A program made the position numbers and the translations under genes. Shown piece by piece: positions 1 to 10,671 of a stretch of DNA of 64,000 bases. The notes under the pieces are model-generated. The model did not search any database. It was not told where the DNA came from and saw only the letters and a program-made list of their open reading frames with translations. The stretch is from Caenorhabditis remanei (Eukaryota; Nematoda; Chromadorea; Rhabditida; Rhabditidae), in NCBI RefSeq assembly GCF_010183535.1, contig NC_071331.1, forward strand, positions 14,756,001 to 14,820,000. Reading direction: 5' to 3'. Every line of letters starts with the position of its first letter. Position 1 is the stretch's first letter.

Positions 1-3000
1 GGTACCCGTAACTTCAGTTTAGAAATATGATCGTCTATCTCTTTCTTTATCATATGAACAGGATGCGGCAGGGATATTTGCGGAACTTCAGCTGTGGATA
101 CGGGACTTTCTGGTGGTGACATAGAATAATCATCATCGATTTCAGGCGATCCTTCATCACGATCTTGATCAATATTATGATTTCGAATAGAACCATGACC
201 TGATGCCGAATCATAACTGTGATTGAGAATACCTCTTGAAAACACATCCCTCGGTGCAGAACTTGCCAGCGACTCAGGAGAAGTGATTCGTGGATGAAGC
301 TGAGTTCGTTGAGGAGAGTTTCCAGTTGAACTTGAACTGGAGCTGGAATCACTCGATACAGACACATGTGGCTGTTGGAGCAATTCCTGCTGATGTTTAC
401 GCGCTGCCTGAGAGATCTGTTCAAATGGAAACATCACTGGTTTATCGAGTTCTTCCTGTGTTCCAAACAGTTCGTTGGCAATTTGCTCATTCGCTTTGTT
501 GATTTTAACTGTTTCTGGTGACATCAAAGGTGACTCGTCTTCATCTTTCCAATCAAATGTACTTTCACTTTCATTCCGATATCGTGTTGGTGATGGAACT
601 GGAGACACTTGAGGGAATCCCACGATAGGTGAAAGATCACTTCGAAAATCGTGGTGTTGTTCTTTCTCTGGCTCAGGTTCTGGTTCAGGCTCGGACTCGG
701 ACTCTGGCTCTTCGTAAACAAAAGGCAGTGGAGATCCGCGAGGCCGGTTCTCATCATATGAGTCGAATTCGTATTCCTTATAGTGAGCTGTGAGTTCGTC
801 ACCGCGAAGATTGAGATCTGGAAATATCATACTGGTAACACCGAATATAAGTTGGATTTATGATACCTTTCAAATGAGACGGAATAGAAGGTGCTGCTTG
901 TTTCGACCACTCCAAATTCAACCGGTTATTTTGCACATTTTTAATAATGTCGCTATTTTCCAGAAATGTGTGGGGGTCTTGCTCTGCCAGCTTCCTATCT
1001 TCCTCGAGTTTTCGACGTTCCGATTCCGTTTCAAGAAATAAAATCATGTTTTCTTCCCATTCTGTCGATGTTCGCATAGTATCACGAAGAACAATATTCC
1101 GAACTCGATTACCAAGAAGATCTGCATGGGAAATCGCGTTCATCATTGCTCTTTGGAAAGTAGATTCAACTGAAAAAAGGAACTGCAAATCTGTTTAATT
1201 TTAAAGATTATTCGTTTTTTTAATACCAATTTGTGACATTAAAGGGGGCAGTTATTGTTTCTGATTTTTTGATATTTTCACATGGATCGACGCAGAATCC
1301 CAGAGAAAATGTATTTCCTTCTTGTAGTAGGGTCCGAAAATCAATCTGAATCGTGCTGTGATACCTCTCAAAGTGTCGAAAATCGCTCTACCCGTGAAAA
1401 ATATATTCATTGAAATATGAAATAGATTTTCGACACTTTGTGGTCTCATAACTCGTTTCAGATTGATATTCATAAAGTTCAAAAATACTTCCTGCGGGAT
1501 TCAACGGATAAAGCGAACTTACAGTTGGACACAGGTTCTTCACTAGTTGAAAAATGATGATATGGAAGCAGTCGTTCCAAAATATCCATTTTTCCTTTGA
1601 AAGGTGTCAAATCGAGAGGAGCATTCAATCGATCTAGTTGTTCCATCATAAAATTGTTAACTCGTTCCTCTCGAATCACTCGAGCTTCTTCCAACTTTTC
1701 TTCTAGTACTTCTTTCGATTGAGGAATCGGACACACTGGAACTTGAGGATATTCAATTTCCGGTTCCATGATTGCTTCTTGGCTCTCCACTGGCACGTAA
1801 ACTTCTTCTGGTACATAATTCTGAGGTTGAAGACCAGAATGAGATTGAATCATTTGTGGATCTTGATCCGGAATCGGGCCTTTATAGTATTCATCCGTTG
1901 TTTCGTACTGATTTTCATATCCCTGTTGAGAATGTGAATGTGGCTGCATATCTTGACTGTCCGAATAACTTCCATGATGTTGAAAAGGTTCCCCATACTG
2001 TTGATGTTGAATGTTATTATTCTGATAATTACCGGGTGACGGATTCGGCTCTTGACTTATTTGAACCATTTTGTTGCTCGTAGTTGCATTCACATTACTG
2101 ATCAATTGTTGTCGAAGATGTGGAGCATCCTGCGGTCCTTGATATCGTCCATGAGTCTGTCGGAGAACCTCTCCCAATGTTGGTTCGATATCTTGCTGTT
2201 GATAGATCTGCCCATCAGATTGATGATGAGCTGGTACGTACATTTGCTGAGATTGAGGTCTTTGATGATCCTGGGCGTGATACTGTTGGTCTTGCATTTG
2301 TTCATGAAGACTTTCATGGGATTGTGGCTGGTGTAGGAGAGGCGAAGGTCCTGGTCCATTAGAATTGAGTGGATTTGCAATAGGCTGTTGATAACTGCTG
2401 GACGCTCTCTGACTTATCGTTGGAACTAATTTTGTCTGAATGACTTGCTGATGACCTTGCATTTGATGTTGTGGTTGCATCGAATCATTTGATTCTGGCT
2501 GATGGTAATCACTGTACTGTTGTTGGCTCGTTCCTGGTTCATCCATTGTCTGATACACATAATTTTCAGGCCCATTATCATTATATACGTTCGTCATCTG
2601 GCTGTTACTAGGTACCATCGTTGCTGTTGGCGGATCCATGATAACCTTCGCAGGTGTCATTTGAACTTCTGAATGTGACATTGGTTGTTGTTGCTGCTGT
2701 TGTTGAGAGTTTCTAGAGTTCTGATTGTTGGTTTTTTTCTTTGGCGGAGCTCTTCTTGGTGGTGGAGGCAGTTGCTGTTGCGGCTGTTGTGTAGACGTAG
2801 ATGGTCCATTGCTACATGTCATACTATTAATCTCATTGAGAATAATACTTTTATTGCCCGATTGACTCGTATCATTGGACTGTATACTCTTCGAGAAAAT
2901 GAGAGCAACTTTGCCTGCAACATCCGCGATCTCACTTTGCCGATCGTGCCCCTTCGCTTCTTCTTCTCTTAAACGACTCAGTTCCATCATCAATTGTGTG

Positions 3001-4719
3001 AGCTGAAAAAATTTAGGAATTCCACTTTTAAAACATATAATTATTCTTTTATATCATCGGTTCATGACAACGCGTCGGGTAAATTAAAGAAACATCTCAT
3101 TTTTCAAAATAGTTTAGTAGTTGAAAAAAGTGAAAACCCGTAATTAAACTACGAAACCATTTGAAAAATTAGATTTTTAAATTACCCGCTCGCGGATAGA
3201 TGCTCCCGGGAGAACTGCGCTGGAGGCGCGACAGTTAACAGTTTTGTTTGAAAATGACTTACCACCATATTATCTTCATTTGACATCCTTGTTTCCACTT
3301 TTGTCGTCTCGTTGTTGCTGTTCTCATTGTTTTGTTGCTGTGTCATTTTGTTCGCCTTCGTCAGAATGCTGCCAACAGTATCCGAAGCGGGAGCTGTAAT
3401 TAAACATTTGGTAATTCCTTCTTCTTTTTTCAGAAAACTCACCTGGCGTTGGTTTCTTTTTACTCGGAGCTTTCTTCTTTGGTTTTGGCTTCGGAGGCTG
3501 TTGCTGCACTTGTGAACTACTACTCATGTCTTGTTGTTGGCTCATTCCAGAATATGATGGCGGATTTCCAGCAGATGAAGGATTCATATGATCCATTTGC
3601 GGCATATACGATGTTGACGATCCCATCATCTCATAACTATCGTTTATTATTATATCATTACCTTGTGATGTTGATGGTTGTTGACTCTGAAATTAGCATA
3701 ATTGATTCATTTATGTAATGCCACGATTTTCTCGATTTCTCTGTTTTTTTTTCTATATATTGTTTGTATCTCACCAGCTAATATCTCTCCATTCTTATTA
3801 TAATTTTTTCTCGTTAGAAAAAAAACTCACAGCATAATACGATTGTGGATCATCAATTCCAAAGTCTTGATATTGTCCCTCTGGATTTCCACTAATGACT
3901 GTGGGCATTTCGAAAGAATTGTACGGCTGAGAGATTGTTATGTTTTATATTTTAATCAAAGAGAATCAAAAAACTCACCACGCTACCCGACTGTTGCATA
4001 TGTGGATCGAATGCATCAGTATTCTGCATGATATGCATATTCTGAAACTGCCCCCCAACATCGTTGCTCCCACTCGTTCCTGGATGATGATGACCATTTA
4101 AACCGCCCGGTGATTCCCGTATGTCGTAGGGGTAATCTTCAATACTGCCACCTGCGATATTGAACTCGAGTTCCTGGCCTGGATCATCGTTGAGTGGGTC
4201 ATCATTGAGTGGGATGTTCTAAAATTGATAATATTTATACCTTCATCGGAAATTTAACACTATGGCAGTAAACTGTAACTTACGGCGATGTTATCTGGTT
4301 CGTAGAAATTTCCAGCACCGGGGCTGGCATCTGGTCGGTTGGCATCATTATAATTGAACCAGTCATCCTCCTCGCTGCAAATCCGAAGAACTTTAAGTCA
4401 AAAGCTTTCCGACTATGAACAAATGAAACGGAGACTACATAAACTCCGCCCCCATCATCGTGGGCAGTGTCAAAAACGTTTTTCAGTCTGCATCTCCTCC
4501 TCGCTCCTCCTGTCCCCGCTAAGAGAGGCGGCGAGACAAGGGACGCGGGGAGGGAGACTGTGGGCGGAGCGTCCACAAGTTCATACCAGAGGGCGTGGCC
4601 AAACGAACGTGCATATAAAAGAGACACACGGAGCGGTGTGGATGGACAGGGTGGGCGCTGCTGGATGCAGACCACTTCTAAAACCGATCCCATATAAAAG
4701 TTTATACTCACAAATTCAT
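1..4719 (-). CDS. GLTSCR1/BICRA-like Gln-rich protein (3' end beyond window)
   Basis: Nine phase-consistent exons: 4712-4719, 4284-4374, 3979-4218, 3831-3926, 3443-3686, 3263-3393, 1523-3002, 867-1169, and 1-817, which stays open to base 1. About 1,136 residues are visible. The start is a tiny exon coding MNF; an in-frame stop lies just upstream of it and a TTTTCAG acceptor is at 4799-4805. The N-terminus is acidic (EEDDWFNYNDANRPD). A long Gln/Pro/Ser-rich middle holds basic PKKK stretches. Around residues 705-850 is the block I recognise as the GLTSCR1 conserved region: LERLLPYHHF, an amphipathic helix, then SERRKLEEDRKLAEQDP. The last exon has a Ser/Glu-rich acidic tail (repeated ESE/EPEP). 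In animals this domain marks the subunit that defines the non-canonical BAF (GBAF) chromatin remodeller and binds BRD9. That role is inferred here. The domain call is fairly firm; the rest is disordered and uninformative. Confidence 0.75.
1295..1502. repeat. Intronic inverted-repeat (foldback) element
   Basis: It lies within the 353-bp intron 1170-1522 of the BICRA-like gene. The left arm (about 1295-1387) and right arm (about 1423-1502) are imperfect reverse complements. Both ends begin GAATCCC on their own strand, and the inner parts share caaagtgtcgaaaatc. It resembles a small non-autonomous foldback/MITE insertion and makes up most of the intron. No target-site duplication is obvious by eye. 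Confidence 0.7.
4375..4711 (-). other. Intron 1 of the BICRA-like gene, GC-rich
   Basis: This 337-bp intron is unusually GC-rich for the region. On the plus strand it has GC-box-like gggcggagc near 4561 and two catataaaag motifs near 4612 and 4691. The donor overlaps the short coding exon (AATTT then GTGAGTAT on the minus strand). The motifs could reflect a promoter inside the intron or simply base composition; no transcript can be inferred from sequence. Confidence 0.35.
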
Positions 4720-4805
4720 TATTGTTGTCGAATCATTATCTTATTTTCTTCGGTCGCCCTTCAGTCGCAGCACGTGCAGGCGATTGCGATAATTGTTGCT
4801 GAAAA

Positions 4806-5999
4806 CATATGTAATTATTTTTGAATTATTAATTTATTATATTTTGAGGAAAATTGCAATATCTCATTGAAAGGAGAGATGCACTACACAAAACGGGAAG
4901 ACAGGACGCAAGTTAGTAAGAGGGGTGAATAAAAGGCGACGCCGGCCGCGAAACAGACACACACAGACACAGGCAGAGTATTGATCGAGAGACGCAGTGA
5001 ATGGATGCCACAAGGTCATATGCTTTGACAGACTGCAACATGACGGGTAGTTGTGGGGGGTCTCAATACTACTCCTACACTTATAATGCATCTTCCGCTC
5101 TTTCTTCAATGCTCCCCACTACGCCAATTGTCGAATCGAATGGTCACTCTTATATGGCTCGCGCGCTGGGAAAAAGCTCGGCGCTCCCTAGAGGTGTTAT
5201 CATCATCATGAGCGGCGTCATCGTTGCAGAAGCATGAAAGCTTCTATGGTGTGATGGCGTCAGAGAGAAATACATTCACGCAGCGACACACAGGCACACA
5301 CCATTTTGTATTGCAATAGCGAAGACGCAAATTGATTTTAAAGCAAGTGTGTATACGCGACGAGACATTGCACACACTCAGGAGACATGACCATCAACCT
5401 CCACTTTCACAACAATCCCTTCTCACGACTCTCGTTGTCTGCTACACTGTCTAACTGCTGTTCGTGTGCGCCTCTGTCTTTTCACTCACATACTAGCCCT
5501 TCTCCTAGACGCTCACGAGAAGAGACGCATACATACATATACCAACCGCCATCCAAATGATGCTGGGAGAAAAAAGGAAGAACAAATGAGTGTATCGTTT
5601 CTCTGCAACCTCTGCTGATACCAGCTGTGGCTGCTTGTTTTTCTCTCATTGTCTTAGCTTCTTCTATACCTGCCACCAAGCTGGCAGTAGACGAACACAT
5701 AAAGGGTACATTGAAAATTGTTAAAGAACGATACAGATATTTTTTAAGCTATTTGGAATTTGAGAGAATAAAAATGAAACACTTTTTGATATTAAAAATA
5801 TTAATTGAACAAATATATTTTTATTATTTAATAAATTCGAATTTCTAATACTGTGGCCGCGGACTAGTAATCCACTGCAATTTTCGGCTGTGTCGATTTA
5901 CGGAGAATATTTTTTGAAGAAATTATATAAATATCATGAATCCTTGTTAATATGAAAATTTAATCTGTTTTGAAATTTCGACAAAAAGTTTTAGTTTCC
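4806..5999. other. Divergent intergenic region
   Basis: About 1.2 kb separates the BICRA-like gene (minus) from the BOD1-like gene (plus). It contains CA-rich stretches (acacacagacac near 4960, and 5280-5300). No open reading frame with good splice signals was found. It presumably holds both promoters and any 5' UTR exon of the BICRA-like gene. Confidence 0.5.
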
Positions 6000-6011
6000 A
6001 GAGACGTCAAA

Positions 6012-6608
6012 ATGTCTGGAACGGATATCGACAAAAAGAGCATAGTAGCGAAAGTTGATATGGAGTTAAAAAAAGGTGGAACGTTCGACAAACTACGGAA
6101 ACAAGTGACGGAACAACTAAAAAATTCAGAAATGCTTCAAAGAATAGAGGTTAGAAAAATTTATGTGTTCTGGGCCTGAACTGTGTTTCGAGTCAAAATA
6201 ATAATTTTAATCAAAGCTACATTCTTACCGATAAAGAAAAACCAAGAGTAATTAAAATTGAAGATAGTTGTATATTTTCAGAAAGAAGCTCTGGATAATG
6301 TCGATGAAATTGTGAACACCTCTAATTTAACAAGAGAAGAAATACAAAGAAAAATCCGTGGTTATATCGACAGCCATCACAAGTGAGTTTATTTTTAGAT
6401 ATTACATTTTTAATTCAAAATCTATAGAGAATTATTTCAGAATGCGTAATGACATTAATCGACAGACCCGCGACGAACTGAATAAGCCTTCCGTTCGAGA
6501 TAAACTACGAGAAGAAATTGAACAAAAAGTAAGTGCCGTTGTTGTCGTTGATCCAGATGTTATTAAATTATCTTACAGGTAACTAAACAATTGGAAGATA
6601 TGGTATAA
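6012..6608 (+). CDS. Small BOD1/Shg1-like protein
   Basis: Four exons (6012-6149, 6282-6382, 6441-6528, 6579-6608) give 118 aa with all phases closing. A TTTCCAG acceptor ends at 6000, 11 bp before the ATG, which suits SL1 trans-splicing. The protein is charged and helical. It reads ELKKGGTFDKLRKQV near residues 17-31, then a second helix (KEALDNVDEIVN), and ends in charged helices (KLREEIEQKV). The pattern long helix, [KR]xxGxFDxxR, helix, terminal helix resembles the COMPASS-Shg1 domain of BOD1, a protein tied to SET1/COMPASS and PP2A-B56 regulation. The match is by eye and the protein is shorter than human BOD1, so function is only suggested. The next gene starts 117 bp downstream on the same strand. 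Confidence 0.6.
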
Positions 6609-6725
6609 CGATAGCGAAGAGATGTTCACGCTAATTGAGGGTGTCTACGTGTCTATTCCCATTAAATTCTCATTTTATCTGTTCAAAATTCACTTCCACC
6701 AAAAGCTACTGTACCTATTCGTTGA

Positions 6726-7341
6726 ATGAATTCTAAATTATTTATCTTCATCTTGCTTGTTGCTTTAGTCTCATCTATTGAAGACGATGAAGAAGCGTCT
6801 CTCAAACTGTTGGGGTCTTATAACATCGATTATAACAGTGCAGTAAAAGAGTGAGTTGAATTTAGAACAGGTTCTTCAAAATGAAATCAGTTCAGTGAGT
6901 ATTCTCGAATAATTGTGGAAGACAGAACAGACGAGGTTTCAGTCCAATTAGGAATACTTGCAACCTATTTTCGAGTACTAAAGAAATTAGTTGCGTGGGG
7001 AATGGAAGAAAACGGATTTGAACATCAATATCCAACTCCAGAATATGATTTCGACTTGAATATAGGAACGGAATGCAAAAAAGGTCTCGAAATATGTTTA
7101 GACACGATAATAAGTAATATCAGCGAGATTCAGCCATGGATTTTACAAGATAATATAGAGTTAGAGTAAGTGAATTTTTTAAATTGAAATGTTCCAAAAT
7201 GAGAAATTCAGCGAATTAGCTCTCACGAAAATTATTGACAATCAACGTCTCGGAATGGAAATTTCTGCTTCACAGGTGAGATGCAACACATTCGAGATAT
7301 GTTCGTATGATAGGAGTGAAAATCAAAAGAGAGTTCCGTAA
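6726..7341 (+). CDS. Small secreted protein, unrecognised family
   Basis: Exons 6726-6850, 6896-7165 and 7212-7341 give 174 aa with phases closing. The N-terminus is a clear signal peptide (MNSKLFIFILLVALVSS) followed by an acidic mature start (IEDDEEAS). The mature chain is mostly helical in character and has four cysteines: two in ECKKGLEIC and two in RCNTFEIC near the C-terminus. No known domain was recognised. A GTGAGA at the end of the 7212 exon (7276) could be a donor to a further exon, so the C-terminus is less certain. It lies 117 bp after the BOD1-like stop, a spacing typical of Caenorhabditis operons, but no clear TTTCAG is visible just before its ATG. Confidence 0.6.
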
Positions 7342-8775
7342 ATCTTTGAAATCTTATGAGATCTCGTGAGAGGGAAAACGAAGAAGAGAAATGTACTCTT
7401 TCCTCGCATAAAAATACAAAATCTTGGAAGAATAGAATTGTTCTGACTATACATTCGATGGGTTGAATGACTGAAAATTGGTTTATATAGAAAACTGAAC
7501 GCGAAAAATTATGTGAATTGTCGTTAGAAATCTAACTTGAAAATTTATGATAAGATCTTTCCAGCCGCATGATTTCGTGGAAAGTGTCATCTCTCGTCGA
7601 TTTTTTCAGTGAAAAATAAACGTTTCAATCGAAAAATTAGGCTATTTTTAGAATTAACTTGTAGTAAATAAATTAACCGAATTATACTGAATTTCAGAAA
7701 ATTAAGTTGTTTTATAAGTTCAAGTTGATTTTCTGAAGAATATAAAGAAAAACGAAATGGATGAATTTGAAAAAAGGAGTAAACCGGTACCAACTGTTTA
7801 GTTGAAAAAAAAAAACCTATTCAAAAATTATTTTTTATTTACAAAACAACATTCCCGGAGACTCGGCGGGCTAAAAAAACAAGGCCGCCTCCTTCTCTTC
7901 TTCGTCTCGTTTTGCCTGTTTCCAATAGAATTGAGAGGGTAGAGAACGTGTAGAGAGTATAGAGAAAATGGAGAGTTCAGAGGCATTCGGAACCATCCAC
8001 AACTGAAGGTGGCACGCGGCAAGTAGAAGGAACAAAAAGGAAAATAAATGAAAAGGCTAACAATAAGGAAACCATATTAAAAGTAAGAAGTGAAGGATAG
8101 AGGAAACTGTTAAAAGCCGTGAGATATATTGAAAAAGGAAGATAGAGAGAGTGGGAGAAATAGGTACGAGGTATTCGGATTGACATGGAAAAGGATGAAG
8201 AAGACAATAAAGAAGACGAATAAGGAGAAGAAGGGGAGAAGAAAAAGGAGAGGAGAAGAAGAAGCGGGATTTGATTAATGAAAAGAAACGATGAAATGTC
8301 AAAAAGATCCGATTTGTCTTGTAAAGAGAGAGACACGCAAAACGACGGTGATAACATAATTGAGGACAACATTTCACACTTTAACTAGCTGTGATCCCCA
8401 TAATCAGAAATGTAAGAGGGCCTTCGTATGCCCTTTTTTACTCTTTGCTACAAGAATCTGCAGAAAACAAACACTGAAAAGAGATTAGACTCGATTTTCG
8501 ACTACTCTCCTCACATTGGTGGTCTCTGATCTTCTTCATCATAAAGAAGCCTTGACAATATTGTCATTACTTTGATGGTCATGTCTCATATACATTTATG
8601 AGAAAGGCGAATAACACATATTTTTATCGGCGAAAGAAAAGAGAAAAGTAACTGAACTATGAGAAGGAGGTGTTATTTTCAAAGATATTTCAAAGTTTAC
8701 TGTCGGAGTCTTACAGTAGTTTTTCTATTTTTCTTATTCTGAAGCGCATGCTTTGTGATTCATTCTCTCTTACTA
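7342..8775. other. Intergenic, with purine-rich tract 7985-8300
   Basis: No supported gene was found. From about 7985 to 8300 the plus strand is almost all A and G with a GGAGAAGAAG-type texture. This creates long Phe/Ser/Leu-rich minus-strand frames that have no splice signals. A gcccttcgtatgcccttt-like stretch lies near 8415-8435. The rest is AT-rich and shows no structure I can name. Confidence 0.5.
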
Positions 8776-9078
8776 ATGGGAACTGTAAATATCACAAATT
8801 AGAAACAGAAATGAGCATTGAGAGTTCAATTGAATACTCACATCTTTCAGATTCTGTGTTACTTGACGAATTCCCGTATCAAAGCATTCGAACACATACC
8901 GTATTGTGCATATCGAATTCAACCTCCTGGATCGAGAACTATGGTTTGTTTTTAATGAATACAATGAAAGAAATCTGTTAAAAACTCAATCAATTCAGGT
9001 TTGGACCGGAAAAACATTCAGTTTTGACAAAATAATTGATGAATTCGTTGGAAAACCGTTTGAATGTGCCACAGAAAG
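8776..9078 (+). CDS. Candidate exons of an unidentified plus-strand gene
   Basis: Two exons with good borders lie in one frame: 8851-8943 (after CATCTTTCAG) and 8999-9078 (after CAATTCAG, ending AAAG/GTGAGA). They are joined in phase 0 across a 55-bp intron and read ...YRIQPPGSRTM, then VWTGKTFSFDKIIDEF. A short first exon at 8776-8784 (ATG GGA ACT, then GTAAAT) would supply a start. No family is recognised; the FSFDK motif faintly recalls kinesin motors but nothing else does. The second exon ends in phase 2 and I cannot find its partner, so whether it belongs with the EGF exon at 10188 is open. Confidence 0.35.
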
Positions 9079-9254
9079 GTGAGATTGTTAGAATTATTGT
9101 TTCTATAAAAACAAAAGCAATTACATTTTTAACTCCTGAAAATTTATGAGATTTGTTCTGAAGATTTGTTTAACTATTTACGAGAGAACAAACATGTATT
9201 TGCTTATACTGAGGGTTACTGTAGGTGAATGAATCTCGAAAAGAGACTCCGAAC

Positions 9255-9337
9255 ACAGTTGTCCGGAATCCGGATTCCAAAATTCCGGAATTCCGGGGTT
9301 TTTTTTTCATTCCGGTTCCGGATTCCGGATTCCGGAA
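9255..9337. repeat. TTCCGGAA-type satellite-like tract
   Basis: Repeated ccggaatccgg, ttccggaattccgg and ccggattccgg units surround a run of ten T. Each unit is itself near-palindromic, so the tract can fold on itself and reads alike on both strands. It is low-complexity sequence, and all frames through it are artefacts. Confidence 0.75.
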
Positions 9338-9400
9338 ATCGAAAAATGTCATTCCGTACACATATACTCCGGAACCTTATTTCCAATCGACTCAACTCAC

Positions 9401-9751
9401 CAATCTTCTCAAATTCGTGGTTATTATACAAATAAATGTTAAGTTTCTGTCCGGATCCATGTTGCTCTCGTGTCCCATCAGTTGTTCGATCATCCCCAAA
9501 ATATGCTCCACTCTGTAAAATGAATACTTGCCAAAAGAAATCATCTTGCCTCCTCAAGGTAGTGTCTAGTCTGAACTTACCCACAATTCGTTTTCTTTTT
9601 TCAGCATTTTGAAAACGATGATCTGTCGAAGCTTCGTCTGAATCGATTCAACATAAACTGCGGATGTGACGTAAGGTTTTTGTTCCTTTTTAAAAGGAAG
9701 CGGAGAGAAAGAAAGAGAAGACTCAGCTCTTCTGTTTCTGAATATATTCAT
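9401..9751 (-). CDS. Candidate minus-strand exons, unidentified protein
   Basis: Exon 9401-9512 has an ATTTTACAG acceptor and a GTGAGTTG donor. It is joined in phase by a 68-bp intron (9513-9580, GTAAGTTC donor) to an upstream exon starting at 9581. Together they read YVESIQTKLRQIIVF...KENELW, then SGAYFGDDRTTDG and QKLNIYLYNNHEFEKI. This looks like real protein sequence with balanced codon use. The 5' limit is unclear: the frame is open to an ATG at 9751, but the last residues before 9660 are low quality. No downstream exon was found. It overlaps a plus-strand exon model at 9605-9670. Confidence 0.4.
9605..9670 (+). CDS. Candidate exon antisense to the 9581 exon
   Basis: A 22-codon open exon has a strong acceptor (TTCTTTTTTCAG) and a GTAAGG donor. 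It ends NRFNINCGCD in phase 0, and would join in frame to the EGF exon at 10188. It lies directly opposite a minus-strand exon candidate with equally good borders. At most one is likely to be the main coding exon. Confidence 0.3.
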
Positions 9752-10187
9752 AAAGTGGCAGGATTAGAGTGAGCTGATAGAAGCGAAAAGTCTCGAAAAA
9801 GATGGGAAAAGAAGAGAAAGAAAATGCCATTTTTGCAATGAATGTTGCGAAATTTAATTATCAGAAAAAAGAAAAAATAGTTGGAGTATGAATTTGATAA
9901 CATTGTGATCACATGTTCATTCTTGTGTGAACTCAAAAATACTCGAGTTTTCAGCAAAAAATGCAGCTACTCTTGACTGAAATTAGTTTGTGACAGGTCT
10001 ATAAATTCTGAGAATTCCAAAAAATGAGCCAAAGTGAAAACACAATATAAGAAAATAATAGTTGTTTGAAGAAAAGGGGTCTAGAATTTTCTCTGTTATT
10101 ATTTTTTCTAATTTCCCAGGTAAAGGTTTGTGCAAACATAAACTCAACTAAAAAACATTGTAGTAATGAATGTTCGATTTCTTTCAG

Positions 10188-10421
10188 AAACCGGGAACCA
10201 TTTATCGTCCTGACATTGGCAAATGTGTTCATCATAACCCATGTACAAAGCAATCTCTTTGTCGAGAATACGGTCAAGAATGTCTGAATACTGCAACTGG
10301 TTACAAATGTGTTTGTCAACTCGGCTTCTTTCGAAATGGATCGAATTCGTGTGCTCATCTGAAACTTTCAGCGTCAGCTTATCATGGATTTTCATTTTCG
10401 GAAAGCATGGAAGAATTATGA
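10188..10421 (+). CDS. C-terminal exon encoding an EGF-like module
   Basis: After a strong ATTTCTTTCAG acceptor the exon reads 77 codons to a TGA. Its core has an EGF layout: CVHHNPC, four residues later LCREYG, then QECLNTATGYKCVC and, nine residues on, a final Cys. That gives three disulfide pairs in the order C-C-C-C-x-C-C. The tail is Ser-rich with no membrane anchor. The protein must be secreted or extracellular if translated. The upstream exon is unknown: either the 9605 exon or an exon ending at 10119. The frame leading into 10119 begins with Leu and hydrophobic residues but has no ATG. Confidence 0.55.
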   Translation, partial: KPGTIYRPDIGKCVHHNPCTKQSLCREYGQECLNTATGYKCVCQLGFFRNGSNSCAHLKLSASAYHGFSFSESMEEL

Positions 10422-10671
10422 ATTTCTATTACTTCAACTTGTGGTTCCATATATTTAAAGTGATAAAATATTTAACAGAGATCGGTTTGAAGACGTTGTT
10501 AGACGTAGTACAAATAAATCTAAAAATATGTAGAGGAAATCGACAAAACACATAATTTAAAGCGTTAGAAGATGTGAGACCTACAGTATACCAAAACACA
10601 GAGAAGATGGAAAGCGCAGGAAACAAGAAACCGTTTCAATACGAGAAAAACAGGGCGAATAAAACAATAGA

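Noticed and set aside
7977..8377. Two long minus-strand frames rich in Phe, Ser and Leu
   Set aside because: They are the complement of a purine-rich tract, overlap each other in two frames, and have no splice sites or domain.
8851..9078. Possible kinesin motor fragment (FSFDK motif)
   Set aside because: No P-loop, no switch motifs, and the rest does not resemble a motor domain.
10066..10119. Signal-peptide-like start for the EGF exon
   Set aside because: The apparent initiator codon is TTG, and an in-frame stop lies upstream without an ATG between; not acceptable as a start without cDNA.
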